Of a stretch of 5,475 nucleotides of DNA, positions 1 to 5,475 are shown piece by piece (position 1 is the first letter of the stretch; each line of letters begins with the position of its first letter). The translations under genes were made by a program, and so were the position numbers. This DNA is from an uncultured Enhydrobacter sp. (GTDB lineage Bacteria > Pseudomonadota > Gammaproteobacteria > Pseudomonadales > Moraxellaceae), in NCBI GenBank assembly GCA_946222995.1, contig CAMIOS010000051.1, forward strand, positions 1 to 5,475, in the 5' to 3' direction. Under the pieces are notes generated by a model. The model had not been told where the DNA came from. It ran no database searches and saw only the letters and a list, made by a program, of their open reading frames with translations.

Positions 1-27
1 GGTCATCGTCAGCTCCCTTATTCCTAA
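1..27 (+). CDS. C-terminal tail of an upstream gene (partial, unidentified)
   Basis: Reading from base 1 gives GHRQLPYS followed by a TAA stop at 25-27. The stop overlaps the first base pairs of a strong rho-independent terminator, which is the arrangement expected at the end of a plus-strand gene. The other two plus frames run on through the hairpin before stopping, so this frame fits best. Eight residues are too few to identify the protein. The stretch could instead be non-coding sequence at the end of a transcript. It does not end in CCA, which argues against a tRNA 3' end. Confidence 0.4.
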   Translation, partial: GHRQLPYS

Positions 28-55
28 ACCCCCGTTCGATTGAGCGGGGGTTTTT
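26..55 (+). terminator. Rho-independent terminator of the upstream gene
   Basis: A stem of five C-G pairs (29-33 with 46-50) continues inward through G34-C45, a T-G wobble, T36-A43 and C37-G42, closing on the four-base loop GATT. The stem is followed by a run of five T (51-55). Three A residues at 26-28 can pair with the first T residues and lengthen the stem. On the opposite strand only three T follow the stem, so it should work mainly rightward. It insulates dgkA from the gene to its left. Confidence 0.92.
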
Positions 56-84
56 AATTGACTCTGCATATCGTCAATGAGTTA

Positions 85-93
85 TGCTATAGT
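85..93 (+). promoter_or_regulatory. Extended -10 promoter for dgkA and the DUF72 gene
   Basis: TGCTATAGT matches the extended -10 form TGnTATAAT with one mismatch. The sequence 17 bp upstream (TGCATA, 65-70) is a poor -35, which is tolerated in extended -10 promoters. Transcription would begin near base 100 and give a leader of about 22 nt to the ATG at 122. A TTGACT at 58-63 just after the terminator is an alternative -35, but it pairs only with TATGCT at 83-88 at a long 19-bp spacing. The call rests on sequence match alone. Confidence 0.55.
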
Positions 94-121
94 AAGTAAA
101 ATTTTTTTCTTATTAAATACT

Positions 122-556
122 ATGACGTTCAATAAACAGTCCTCTGATAACTCCCAGTTTCATCAACATTTAGATGGTTACGCCGCCGAGGCGAAAGGCA
201 AAACAGGTATAATTCGCATCATCAAAGCCGCCACTTATTCTCGCGATGGCTTTGTTGCCGCCTATAAAAATGAAGCTGCTTTTCGCCAAGTAACATGGCT
301 TAATGCTATTTTACTTATCGCTTTACTGTTTATGCCGTTTGGCTTATTAGGCAAAATGATTTTAATTTTTGCCAGTTTTTTTTCAGTGGTGGTTGAATTG
401 TTCAATACAGGCATCGAAGCCGCGATTGATCATACATCCACCGAACGCCATCCCCTTGCCAAAATTGCCAAAGACGTTGGTTCAGCTGCGCAATTTTTAG
501 CATTAACTTTGCTATTTATTTTATGGGTGATGACAATTTATAGCGTTATGGGTTAA
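122..556 (+). CDS. dgkA: Diacylglycerol kinase DgkA
   Basis: This is an integral inner-membrane kinase that phosphorylates diacylglycerol to phosphatidic acid with ATP. In the family it recycles the diacylglycerol left by membrane-derived oligosaccharide or lipid A modification. The 144-residue protein aligns without gaps to the E. coli enzyme (about 122 residues) at an offset of 23, from memory. The key residues are E51 in NEAAFRQ, E92, N95, E99 (the catalytic-base position) and D103 in VVVELFNTGIEAAID, then K117-D118 in AKDVGSAA. Three hydrophobic segments lie near residues 57-73, 77-96 and 121-141, as expected for this trimeric three-helix protein. The reading frame is open from an ATG at 77, but I chose 122 because the best promoter lies at 85-93, downstream of base 77. 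No clear Shine-Dalgarno precedes either ATG. The N-terminal 20 or so residues are polar and unlike the family core. The DUF72 gene follows after 3 nt and is probably co-transcribed. Confidence 0.93.
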   Translation: MTFNKQSSDNSQFHQHLDGYAAEAKGKTGIIRIIKAATYSRDGFVAAYKNEAAFRQVTWLNAILLIALLFMPFGLLGKMILIFASFFSVVVELFNTGIEAAIDHTSTERHPLAKIAKDVGSAAQFLALTLLFILWVMTIYSVMG

Positions 557-559
557 AAA

Positions 560-1375
560 ATGCAGATTTATATTGGAACAGGCGGTTATAGTGATACAGA
601 CTTGGTCGGTGTACTGTACCCTGCAACCACTAAAAAAACCGATTTTTTGAGCGAATATGCTAGGCATTATCCCACGGTTGAGATTAACAGTAGCTTTTAT
701 GCACCGATTGGTCGCAAGGCCTACGAAGGTATGCTGAATAAATCACAAAGTAAGGTTAAATTTGCGATTAAATTGCACCAAGATTTTAGCCACCGTTTGA
801 CTGCCACCCAAGACACAGCCATTGCTTTTTTACAAGCGATTGAGCCAATTATACAGGCAGATTGTCTAGCTTGTCTGTTGCTCCAATTTCCGCACGGCTT
901 TGACCGTACGATTACCAATCGGCAATATTTGGCTACGCTCATTAGTTGGTTTGATGGATTACCGCTTGCTGTTGAGTTTCGACATGAAAGTTGGCATATT
1001 CCACAAGTGTACACGAGTTTCACACAGCAAAATTTGATTTGGTGTAGCGTGGATTACCCCAATATTCAAGGCTTACCTCCGAGTCGGCTGCTATTTACCA
1101 GTCGCACAGGTTATTTGCGAATGCATGGCAAAAATGTGGATTGGTGGCATAGCCATTCGGCAAGCGAACGCCATGATTACCGCTATACTGAAGATGAAAT
1201 GCAAGCTTGGGCGGTAAGTATCGACCATCAACGAGCCAGTTTTGACACGCTGTATATCTTTTTTGAAAATACCGTTAAAGCGCATGCTGTCTATAATATT
1301 GCCATGCTAAAAAAAGCATTGATTGAACAAGGCTTGGATGTGGCTGAACCGACACCCGAAGCAACGTTGTTTTAA
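560..1375 (+). CDS. DUF72 family protein, YecE-like (function unknown)
   Basis: This 271-residue protein belongs to the DUF72 (YecE-like) family, whose members fold as TIM barrels and have no established biochemical role. Visible family motifs, in order, are IGTGGYSD near residue 5, EYARHYPTVEINSSFY (32-47), KFAIKLHQDFSH (67-78), LLLQFPHGF (106-114), AVEFRHESW (137-145), YLRMHGKN (186-193), RHDYRYTEDEM (204-214) and YIFFENTVKAHAVYN (233-247). Length is normal and there are no breaks. The protein has no signal peptide or membrane segment, so it is probably cytoplasmic. The ATG lies 3 nt after the dgkA stop with only a weak purine stretch (ATGGG) upstream, so translation may be coupled to dgkA. 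The N-terminal motif reads DTDLVG where many relatives have a Trp in the form DWxG. No transcription terminator is evident downstream. The family assignment is firm and the function is unknown. Confidence 0.92.
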   Translation: MQIYIGTGGYSDTDLVGVLYPATTKKTDFLSEYARHYPTVEINSSFYAPIGRKAYEGMLNKSQSKVKFAIKLHQDFSHRLTATQDTAIAFLQAIEPIIQADCLACLLLQFPHGFDRTITNRQYLATLISWFDGLPLAVEFRHESWHIPQVYTSFTQQNLIWCSVDYPNIQGLPPSRLLFTSRTGYLRMHGKNVDWWHSHSASERHDYRYTEDEMQAWAVSIDHQRASFDTLYIFFENTVKAHAVYNIAMLKKALIEQGLDVAEPTPEATLF

Positions 1376-1498
1376 TTGCTTTATCATCAATTTTTAATTT
1401 GCTAAACCTAAAGAGATAACGCAACAAACGGATATCTTGAAATTATATTTTTTGGTATTATTAAAGGTTAAATTTTTCAAAAACTTAATGGTTATTGT

Positions 1499-1526
1499 TT
1501 GATTTAGCCATTTAACATTCTTTAAT
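1499..1526 (+). promoter_or_regulatory. Candidate rapA promoter
   Basis: TTGATT (1499-1504, four of six matches to the -35 consensus) and TTTAAT (1521-1526, five of six to the -10) are separated by 16 bp, which puts the start of transcription near 1533. The whole gap from 1376 to 1554 is AT-rich, so chance matches are likely. This is the best-spaced pair close to rapA rather than a certain promoter. Confidence 0.35.
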
Positions 1527-1563
1527 ACACACTATTTTATAAACATAGGTATGGTTGCACAGC

Positions 1564-4398
1564 ATGACTGATTTTGCCATTGGACAGCGTTATTTATCGG
1601 ATACAGAAAATGAATTGGGCTTGGGTGTGGTGGTGTTGGTCGATGACCGCTGTGTGCATATTTTGTTTCCGCAAAGCGAAGAGACTCGGGTATATGCCAA
1701 AGATTCTGCGCCATTATCACGTGTGACGTTTAAGATAGGTGATACTATCCATGACCAAAATGGCAATCAATATCTGGTCACACAAGCGATTGAAACAAAT
1801 GGCGTCTATAAGTATGAAGTCGAAGGGCAAGACAAACCGATTATGGAAACGCGCCTTGCTGCCAATATCAACCTTGCCAAACCGCTTGAGCGTCTATTAG
1901 CCAGCCGTATTCATCAAAATGATTGGTATGAATTACGTCAAGAAATTTTGCGGATGCAAGCGAATTTAGCCGGTCACCCGCTTAAAGGCTTGATGGGTGC
2001 CAGAGTCGATATCATTGAACATCAACTGTATATTGCCCACGAAGTCGGTAAACGTATCGCACCACGCGTCCTGCTTGCTGATGAAGTAGGACTTGGCAAA
2101 ACCATCGAAGCAGGGCTTATCATTCACCAACAGCTTATCACAGGCAAATCTGAGCGAATTTTAATCCTTGTGCCAGACAGTTTACAGTATCAATGGATGA
2201 TTGAAATGCGACGCCGTTTCAATCTTGAATTTTCGATTTTTGACTTGGTGCGTACTGCCGCCATTGCCGAGCATGACCCAGAGCTTAACCCATTTTTGAC
2301 CGAGCAATGTATTATTGCCAGCGTCGATTTGTTGCTTGACCATGAAGATTTACGCGAAAAAGCATTGGCAGCAGGCTTTGATATGTTGGTGGTGGATGAA
2401 GCCCATCATTTGCATTGGGATAGTGAGCAAGGCGGTAATGATAAATATGCGTTGGTTGAAGCATTTGCCAAACAGACGGCGGGTGTGTTGCTTTTGACTG
2501 CAACCCCCGAGCAGTTAGGGATTGAAAGCCACTTTGCGCGGTTAAGACTGCTTGACCCAAACCGTTTTGATGACCTTGATGACTTTATCGAAAGCGAAGA
2601 AAACTTTAGCCAAACCGCTAAAATCGCCGAGATTTTGCTAGGTGATGAGTCACTGACGGATAAGCAAAAAATTGCATTAGAAAACTTACTTGGTCATGAA
2701 ATTATCGATGATGAACAAGGAAGAGGACGAGCCATTAACGAGCTTCTAGACCGTCATGGCACTGGACGAGTATTGTTCCGCAACACGCGTGAAAGCGTGG
2801 CGGAACTGATTTCGGGCTTTCAAGGCCGCACCTCAATTGCTTATCCGCTTGTCTTGCCTGATAGTTGGCAAAACAGCTACCATACCCAAGGCAAGCTTAG
2901 AGAGCAGCTTTGGAGTGAAGAAAGCCAACCAGATGGCAGTTGGCTTGAAGATGATCCTCGTGTGCCTTGGCTCATTGAGATTTTAAAACACGGCCTTAAG
3001 CATCAAAAAGTCTTGTTGATTGCCCGCAGTGGGGCAACAGTAGAAAGTTTAGAAGCCGTGTTACGCTTGCATGCAGGGATAAAGACTGCCATTTTCACCG
3101 AGCAAATGAGCCTGCTTGAGCGTGACCAAGCCGCTGCGTATTTTGCCGATAGAGAAGGGGCACAGATTTTGCTTGCGTCCGAAATTGGCTCTGAAGGGCG
3201 AAATTTTCAGTTTGCCAGTGATTTGATTTTGTTTGATTTGCCCGCCAATCCTGACACGCTTGAACAGCGAATTGGCCGCCTTGACCGTATCGGACAGCAG
3301 CATCGCATTACCATTCATGTCCCATATGTACAAGGCACAGCGACCGAACGGATGTACCGTTGGTATGATGAAGCATTAAATATCTTTAATCAAATTTCAC
3401 CGACCGCCCAAACCGTACAAGAACAATTTATTGTGGATTTAAAGCCAATTTTAGAAGGTAAAGGTACGGATGATGATTTGGCAAATTTGATTGAAGACGG
3501 TAAAAAACAGCGTTTGGTACTAGAAGAAGCCATGCAAGCAGGGCGTGACCGCTTGCTTGAGTACAATTCTTGCCGTCCACGCGTGGCAAGTAAAATTGCT
3601 ATGACCATGCAGGAATTTGATGATACGCACACGTTGCCACGCTTATTTGAGCGGTTTATGTCGTCCATTAACATGGAATATAGCGGGCAGCGAGATGGCT
3701 CGCTGATGCTGCACCCTTCCGATGAGGTGCAGGTGCAAGGCTTGGCAGTGCCAGAAGATGGCATGACGCTGACCTTTGAGCGTGAGCAGGCCTTAGTGCG
3801 TGAAGATATGGCATTTATGACCTATGAGCATCCGCTGATGCAAAGTATCTTTGAGACGGTCAATTCAGGCACGTTTGGCAACACGACGGTAGCCACACTA
3901 CAAAGCAATGCCATGCCTGAAGGGATGGTACTCGTTGAGGTGAATTTTCGGGTAGAAGCGATTGCACCTAAACTCCTCAATCTCACCGCCTTTTTGCCAA
4001 AGCCGTTTATTCGGGTATTTTTGAGCCAGCAAGGCACCGATTTTAGTCAAAAAATCCCTGCCGATGTCATCGCTAACCACATCCATTGCCTTGATAAAAC
4101 ACGGGCTCGCCAAGTGATTAAAGCGCGTGCCGATGTTATCGAAGCCCGCTATGAACAAGCGGTAGTGCTTGCCAGCCAGCAATTGCCTGCGATGAGTGAG
4201 CAAGCCCAAGCGGTATTTGGTCAGCGTTGGCAACGTGAGATTGAGCGGCTGCAATATTTACAATCAGTCAATCCCAACGTGCGAGATAGCGAGATTCGTC
4301 AAGTGGAAAGACTACATGACCAAGGGATTCAAGCGTTAAGTCAGTTATCGCTGATTCCTGATAGCATTCGGGTGTTGGTGACAGTTAAACCAAGTTAA
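1564..4398 (+). CDS. rapA: RNA polymerase-associated ATPase RapA (HepA)
   Basis: RapA is a Swi2/Snf2-type ATPase that binds RNA polymerase and helps recycle it from post-transcription complexes. The 944-residue protein is close to E. coli RapA (968 residues) along its whole length. Residues 1 to about 105 match the N-terminal Tudor-like domains (GQRYLSDTENELGLG). The first ATPase lobe carries Walker A DEVGLGKT (173-180), the DEAH box (278-281) and LTATPEQLG (311-319). The second lobe carries EIGSEGRNFQF (540-550) and the arginine-finger motif RIGRLDRIGQ (569-578). The RapA-specific C-terminal regions follow, including REDMAFMTYEHPL (746-758) and APKLLNLTAFLP (801-812). No catalytic motif is missing. 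I chose the ATG at 1564 because MTDFAIGQR lines up with the E. coli start MPFTLGQR. An in-frame TTG at 1555 would add three residues and has the better-placed AGG (1547-1549). The gene stands alone and converges on thiD. Confidence 0.97.
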   Translation: MTDFAIGQRYLSDTENELGLGVVVLVDDRCVHILFPQSEETRVYAKDSAPLSRVTFKIGDTIHDQNGNQYLVTQAIETNGVYKYEVEGQDKPIMETRLAANINLAKPLERLLASRIHQNDWYELRQEILRMQANLAGHPLKGLMGARVDIIEHQLYIAHEVGKRIAPRVLLADEVGLGKTIEAGLIIHQQLITGKSERILILVPDSLQYQWMIEMRRRFNLEFSIFDLVRTAAIAEHDPELNPFLTEQCIIASVDLLLDHEDLREKALAAGFDMLVVDEAHHLHWDSEQGGNDKYALVEAFAKQTAGVLLLTATPEQLGIESHFARLRLLDPNRFDDLDDFIESEENFSQTAKIAEILLGDESLTDKQKIALENLLGHEIIDDEQGRGRAINELLDRHGTGRVLFRNTRESVAELISGFQGRTSIAYPLVLPDSWQNSYHTQGKLREQLWSEESQPDGSWLEDDPRVPWLIEILKHGLKHQKVLLIARSGATVESLEAVLRLHAGIKTAIFTEQMSLLERDQAAAYFADREGAQILLASEIGSEGRNFQFASDLILFDLPANPDTLEQRIGRLDRIGQQHRITIHVPYVQGTATERMYRWYDEALNIFNQISPTAQTVQEQFIVDLKPILEGKGTDDDLANLIEDGKKQRLVLEEAMQAGRDRLLEYNSCRPRVASKIAMTMQEFDDTHTLPRLFERFMSSINMEYSGQRDGSLMLHPSDEVQVQGLAVPEDGMTLTFEREQALVREDMAFMTYEHPLMQSIFETVNSGTFGNTTVATLQSNAMPEGMVLVEVNFRVEAIAPKLLNLTAFLPKPFIRVFLSQQGTDFSQKIPADVIANHIHCLDKTRARQVIKARADVIEARYEQAVVLASQQLPAMSEQAQAVFGQRWQREIERLQYLQSVNPNVRDSEIRQVERLHDQGIQALSQLSLIPDSIRVLVTVKPS

Positions 4399-4417
4399 CC
4401 TCTCAACGATAAACTGT

Positions 4418-4438
4418 AGGGCGATTGCCAGACGCCCT
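4418..4438. other. Inverted repeat between convergent rapA and thiD
   Basis: AGGGCG (4418-4423) and CGCCCT (4433-4438) form a perfect 6-bp stem with a 9-nt loop in the 56-nt gap between the rapA and thiD stops. Its position suits a shared terminator. However, neither strand has a T-run after the stem, so it does not meet the usual rho-independent pattern. It may instead act as an mRNA 3'-end stabilising hairpin or have no role. Confidence 0.3.
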
Positions 4439-4454
4439 TGAACTTGCCACCGCG

Positions 4455-5249
4455 TTAAAACCGCTTGGGAATTCGTTGCCCATTTCCATGGGGAATATCC
4501 GCCACTTGTAGCACTTGCTGTATCCAACTATCGGCGCATTGCACCGCCGTCACCAACTCATCACCCATCGCTAATCGCCCAGCGATATAACTTGCCAAAC
4601 TACAGCCTGAGCCATGATATTCCCCTGTCAATCGTGGCAAAATCGCCTGATAGCCAAGCTTGACCGCTTCGCCATGTTTCATATATAAAAATTGTGCTAT
4701 ACCTTGACTATCGTTATCATGTGAGGTTTTGACCAACACCGCCTTTGCACCTTGCTGTATCAAGTCTTTCGCTGCCTTGTGTAAATTATCCATCCCTGCC
4801 AAATCTCGCAATTCATGACTATTAGGCGTCATAAGCGTGGCAAAAGGCATCAGCTTAGCAAACGCTGTTACCAATGTGTCTTTATCGCCTAGTGCGCCGC
4901 CACTATTGGCAACCAATACAGGGTCAAGCACATAAGGCGTGTTTTTAGCGATTTGCGCACTTGTAAATAACTCAGTGAGCACCGCAATATTATCCGTGGT
5001 GCCAAGCATCCCCGATTTAATCGCCTTAACAGGCAAGTCGCCTAACACCGCCAACGCTTGTTCTTTGACCAACCTTGCCGAGCAAGCCTCAAAGCCAAAC
5101 ACTTGCTGCGAATTTTGCACCGTTACTGCCGTGCAAGCGATGGCAGCGTGACTACCTGATTGCCCAATTGACTCGATATCCGCTTGTAACCCTGCACCGC
5201 CTGACGGGTCAAGCCCAGAAAAACACAAAACTGTGGGACGTATTGCCAT
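4455..5249 (-). CDS. thiD: Hydroxymethylpyrimidine/phosphomethylpyrimidine kinase ThiD
   Basis: ThiD phosphorylates 4-amino-5-hydroxymethyl-2-methylpyrimidine twice, giving HMP-P and then HMP-PP, the pyrimidine half of thiamine phosphate; it is cytosolic. The 264-residue protein shows the ribokinase-like fold signatures: SGLDPSGGAGLQADIE (11-26), Q45 in TVQNSQ at the expected substrate-contact position, KSGMLG (78-83), LDPVLVANSGG (108-118), TPNSHELRDLAG (141-152), GAKAVLVKT (167-175) and HGSGCSLAS (212-220). C216 is at the position of the family's catalytic Cys, and the Gly-rich loop forms the anion hole. Family members such as the E. coli enzyme read HGTGC here, and Ser for Thr is conservative. 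Length is typical for a stand-alone kinase, with no ThiE or ThiN fusion. The ATG is preceded by AAGGA at 6 nt, which fixes the start. No other thiamine gene is nearby. A related pyridoxal-kinase activity cannot be excluded from sequence alone. Confidence 0.95.
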   Translation of the reverse strand: MAIRPTVLCFSGLDPSGGAGLQADIESIGQSGSHAAIACTAVTVQNSQQVFGFEACSARLVKEQALAVLGDLPVKAIKSGMLGTTDNIAVLTELFTSAQIAKNTPYVLDPVLVANSGGALGDKDTLVTAFAKLMPFATLMTPNSHELRDLAGMDNLHKAAKDLIQQGAKAVLVKTSHDNDSQGIAQFLYMKHGEAVKLGYQAILPRLTGEYHGSGCSLASYIAGRLAMGDELVTAVQCADSWIQQVLQVADIPHGNGQRIPKRF

Positions 5250-5255
5250 AACGAT

Positions 5256-5260
5256 TCCTT
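5256..5260 (-). promoter_or_regulatory. Ribosome binding site of thiD
   Basis: On the minus strand AAGGA sits 6 nt before the ATG of thiD. It is the clearest Shine-Dalgarno in the window and supports the start at 5249. Confidence 0.75.
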
Positions 5261-5268
5261 AATTTTTT

Positions 5269-5337
5269 AAAATTGTGTAATGTCAGCTAACCATACCGTA
5301 ATCAAACCGGATTGACAAAATATTCTCACACAATTTT
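5269..5337. repeat. 10-bp inverted repeat flanking the thiD promoter
   Basis: AAAATTGTGT (5269-5278) and its exact reverse complement ACACAATTTT (5328-5337) are separated by 49 bp that contain the candidate thiD -35 and -10. One arm lies in the thiD leader and the other upstream of its -35. The arms could be paired operator half-sites, but each is AT-rich and a chance match is possible. Confidence 0.4.
5290..5318 (-). promoter_or_regulatory. Candidate thiD promoter
   Basis: On the minus strand TTGTCA (5318-5313, five of six matches to the -35) and TATGGT (5295-5290, four of six to the -10) are spaced by exactly 17 bp. Transcription would start near 5283, leaving a leader of about 33 nt. That is too short for a TPP riboswitch, and no riboswitch-like sequence is seen. 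A 10-bp inverted repeat brackets the element. Confidence 0.5.
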
Positions 5338-5348
5338 TTTGAAATGTC

Positions 5349-5376
5349 TTGCTTTTTTGGCTAGCTTTGCTATAAT
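5349..5376 (+). promoter_or_regulatory. Promoter of the tRNA-Ser gene
   Basis: TTGCTT (5349-5354) and a perfect TATAAT (5371-5376) are 16 bp apart, and the -10 is preceded by TGC, which makes it an extended -10 element. The following bases (GCCGTCCC) form a GC-rich discriminator, typical of stable-RNA promoters under stringent control. Transcription would begin near 5383, about 40 nt before the mature tRNA. Confidence 0.8.
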
Positions 5377-5423
5377 GCCGTCCCACAACGCTAATGAACA
5401 GCGATGTGCGTATTATAAAGTTC

Positions 5424-5475
5424 GGTGACGTGGGTGAGTGGCTGAAACCACAGCCCTGCTAAGGCTGCATACGGG
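5424..5475 (+). tRNA. tRNA-Ser(GCT), 5' part, cut by the window end
   Basis: The sequence folds as the first half of a serine tRNA that reads AGC and AGT codons. The acceptor 5' strand is GGTGACG (5424-5430), the D stem GGT/ACC (5433-5435 with 5447-5449), and the anticodon stem CAGCC/GGCTG (5451-5455 with 5463-5467). The seven-base loop CTGCTAA puts anticodon GCT at 5458-5460. The bases after it (CATACGGG) enter the long variable arm expected of a class II tRNA and resemble the E. coli tRNA-Ser(GCU) sequence. The T arm, the acceptor 3' strand and CCA lie beyond the window. The truncation comes from the window edge. Confidence 0.93.

Noticed and set aside
1..20. Resemblance of the first bases (GTCAGCTCCC) to a tRNA 3' end
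   Set aside because: The expected CCA does not follow, no T-loop sequence is visible, and an open frame ending at the terminator explains the stretch better.
721..1285. Minus-strand open frames inside the DUF72 gene (721-1023 and 1091-1285)
   Set aside because: They are antisense to a gene with clear family motifs and show no recognisable domain or ribosome binding site.
1414..1437. Possible terminator of the DUF72 gene (AGATA and TATCT, 5-bp stem)
   Set aside because: The stem is short and AT-rich with a 14-nt loop, and no T-run follows directly. It is too weak to call.
1468..1488. Imperfect palindrome upstream of rapA (TTAAATTTTT and AAAAACTTAA around one base)
   Set aside because: It is made almost entirely of A and T with an internal mismatch, and such palindromes are common by chance in AT-rich intergenic DNA.
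3390..4254. Minus-strand open frames of about 70-124 codons inside rapA (such as 3390-3764 and 3898-4254)
   Set aside because: They lie wholly within the well-supported rapA coding sequence, their translations match no family I recognise, and they have the composition of reverse-frame shadows.
5312..5317. Perfect TTGACA on the plus strand upstream of the tRNA
   Set aside because: No -10 lies at a suitable distance on the plus strand. The same bases are better explained as the reverse of the thiD -35 (TTGTCA).

Overview
The window looks like ordinary core chromosome from a gammaproteobacterium. It has an AT-leaning but mixed base composition, sigma70-type promoters, and proteins that resemble Moraxellaceae (Moraxella, Faucicola, Psychrobacter, Acinetobacter) when compared from memory. 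The clearest pointer is ThiD, which has the HGSGCSLAS active-site signature and the IPKRF C-terminus. The family assignment is an inference from protein style and was not checked by a database search. I see no mobile element, CRISPR array, phage gene or integration scar.

Layout from left to right. Bases 1-27 carry what is probably the last eight codons of an upstream plus-strand gene, which runs straight into a strong rho-independent terminator (26-55). An extended -10 promoter (about 85-93) then drives a two-gene unit. The first gene is dgkA, diacylglycerol kinase, probably starting at 122. The second encodes a DUF72 (YecE-like) protein of unknown function and begins only 3 nt after the dgkA stop. 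A 188-nt AT-rich gap (1376-1563) holds a plausible promoter and leads into rapA, which encodes the RNA-polymerase-recycling Swi2/Snf2 ATPase and occupies more than half of the window. Convergent to rapA on the minus strand is thiD (HMP/HMP-P kinase of thiamine synthesis), with its own recognisable promoter and ribosome binding site. At the right edge a tRNA-Ser(GCT) gene, transcribed rightward from a near-consensus promoter, is cut off by the window end in its variable arm.

The genes do not form one pathway. dgkA (membrane lipid recycling), rapA (transcription), thiD (cofactor synthesis) and the tRNA (translation) are separate housekeeping functions in at least four transcription units. The only tight coupling is between dgkA and the DUF72 gene. 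I did not find an undescribed system. The points worth a second look are small: start-site conflicts at dgkA and rapA, a tiny ORF overlapping the rapA start, a 10-bp inverted repeat bracketing the thiD promoter, and the dgkA-DUF72 pairing.
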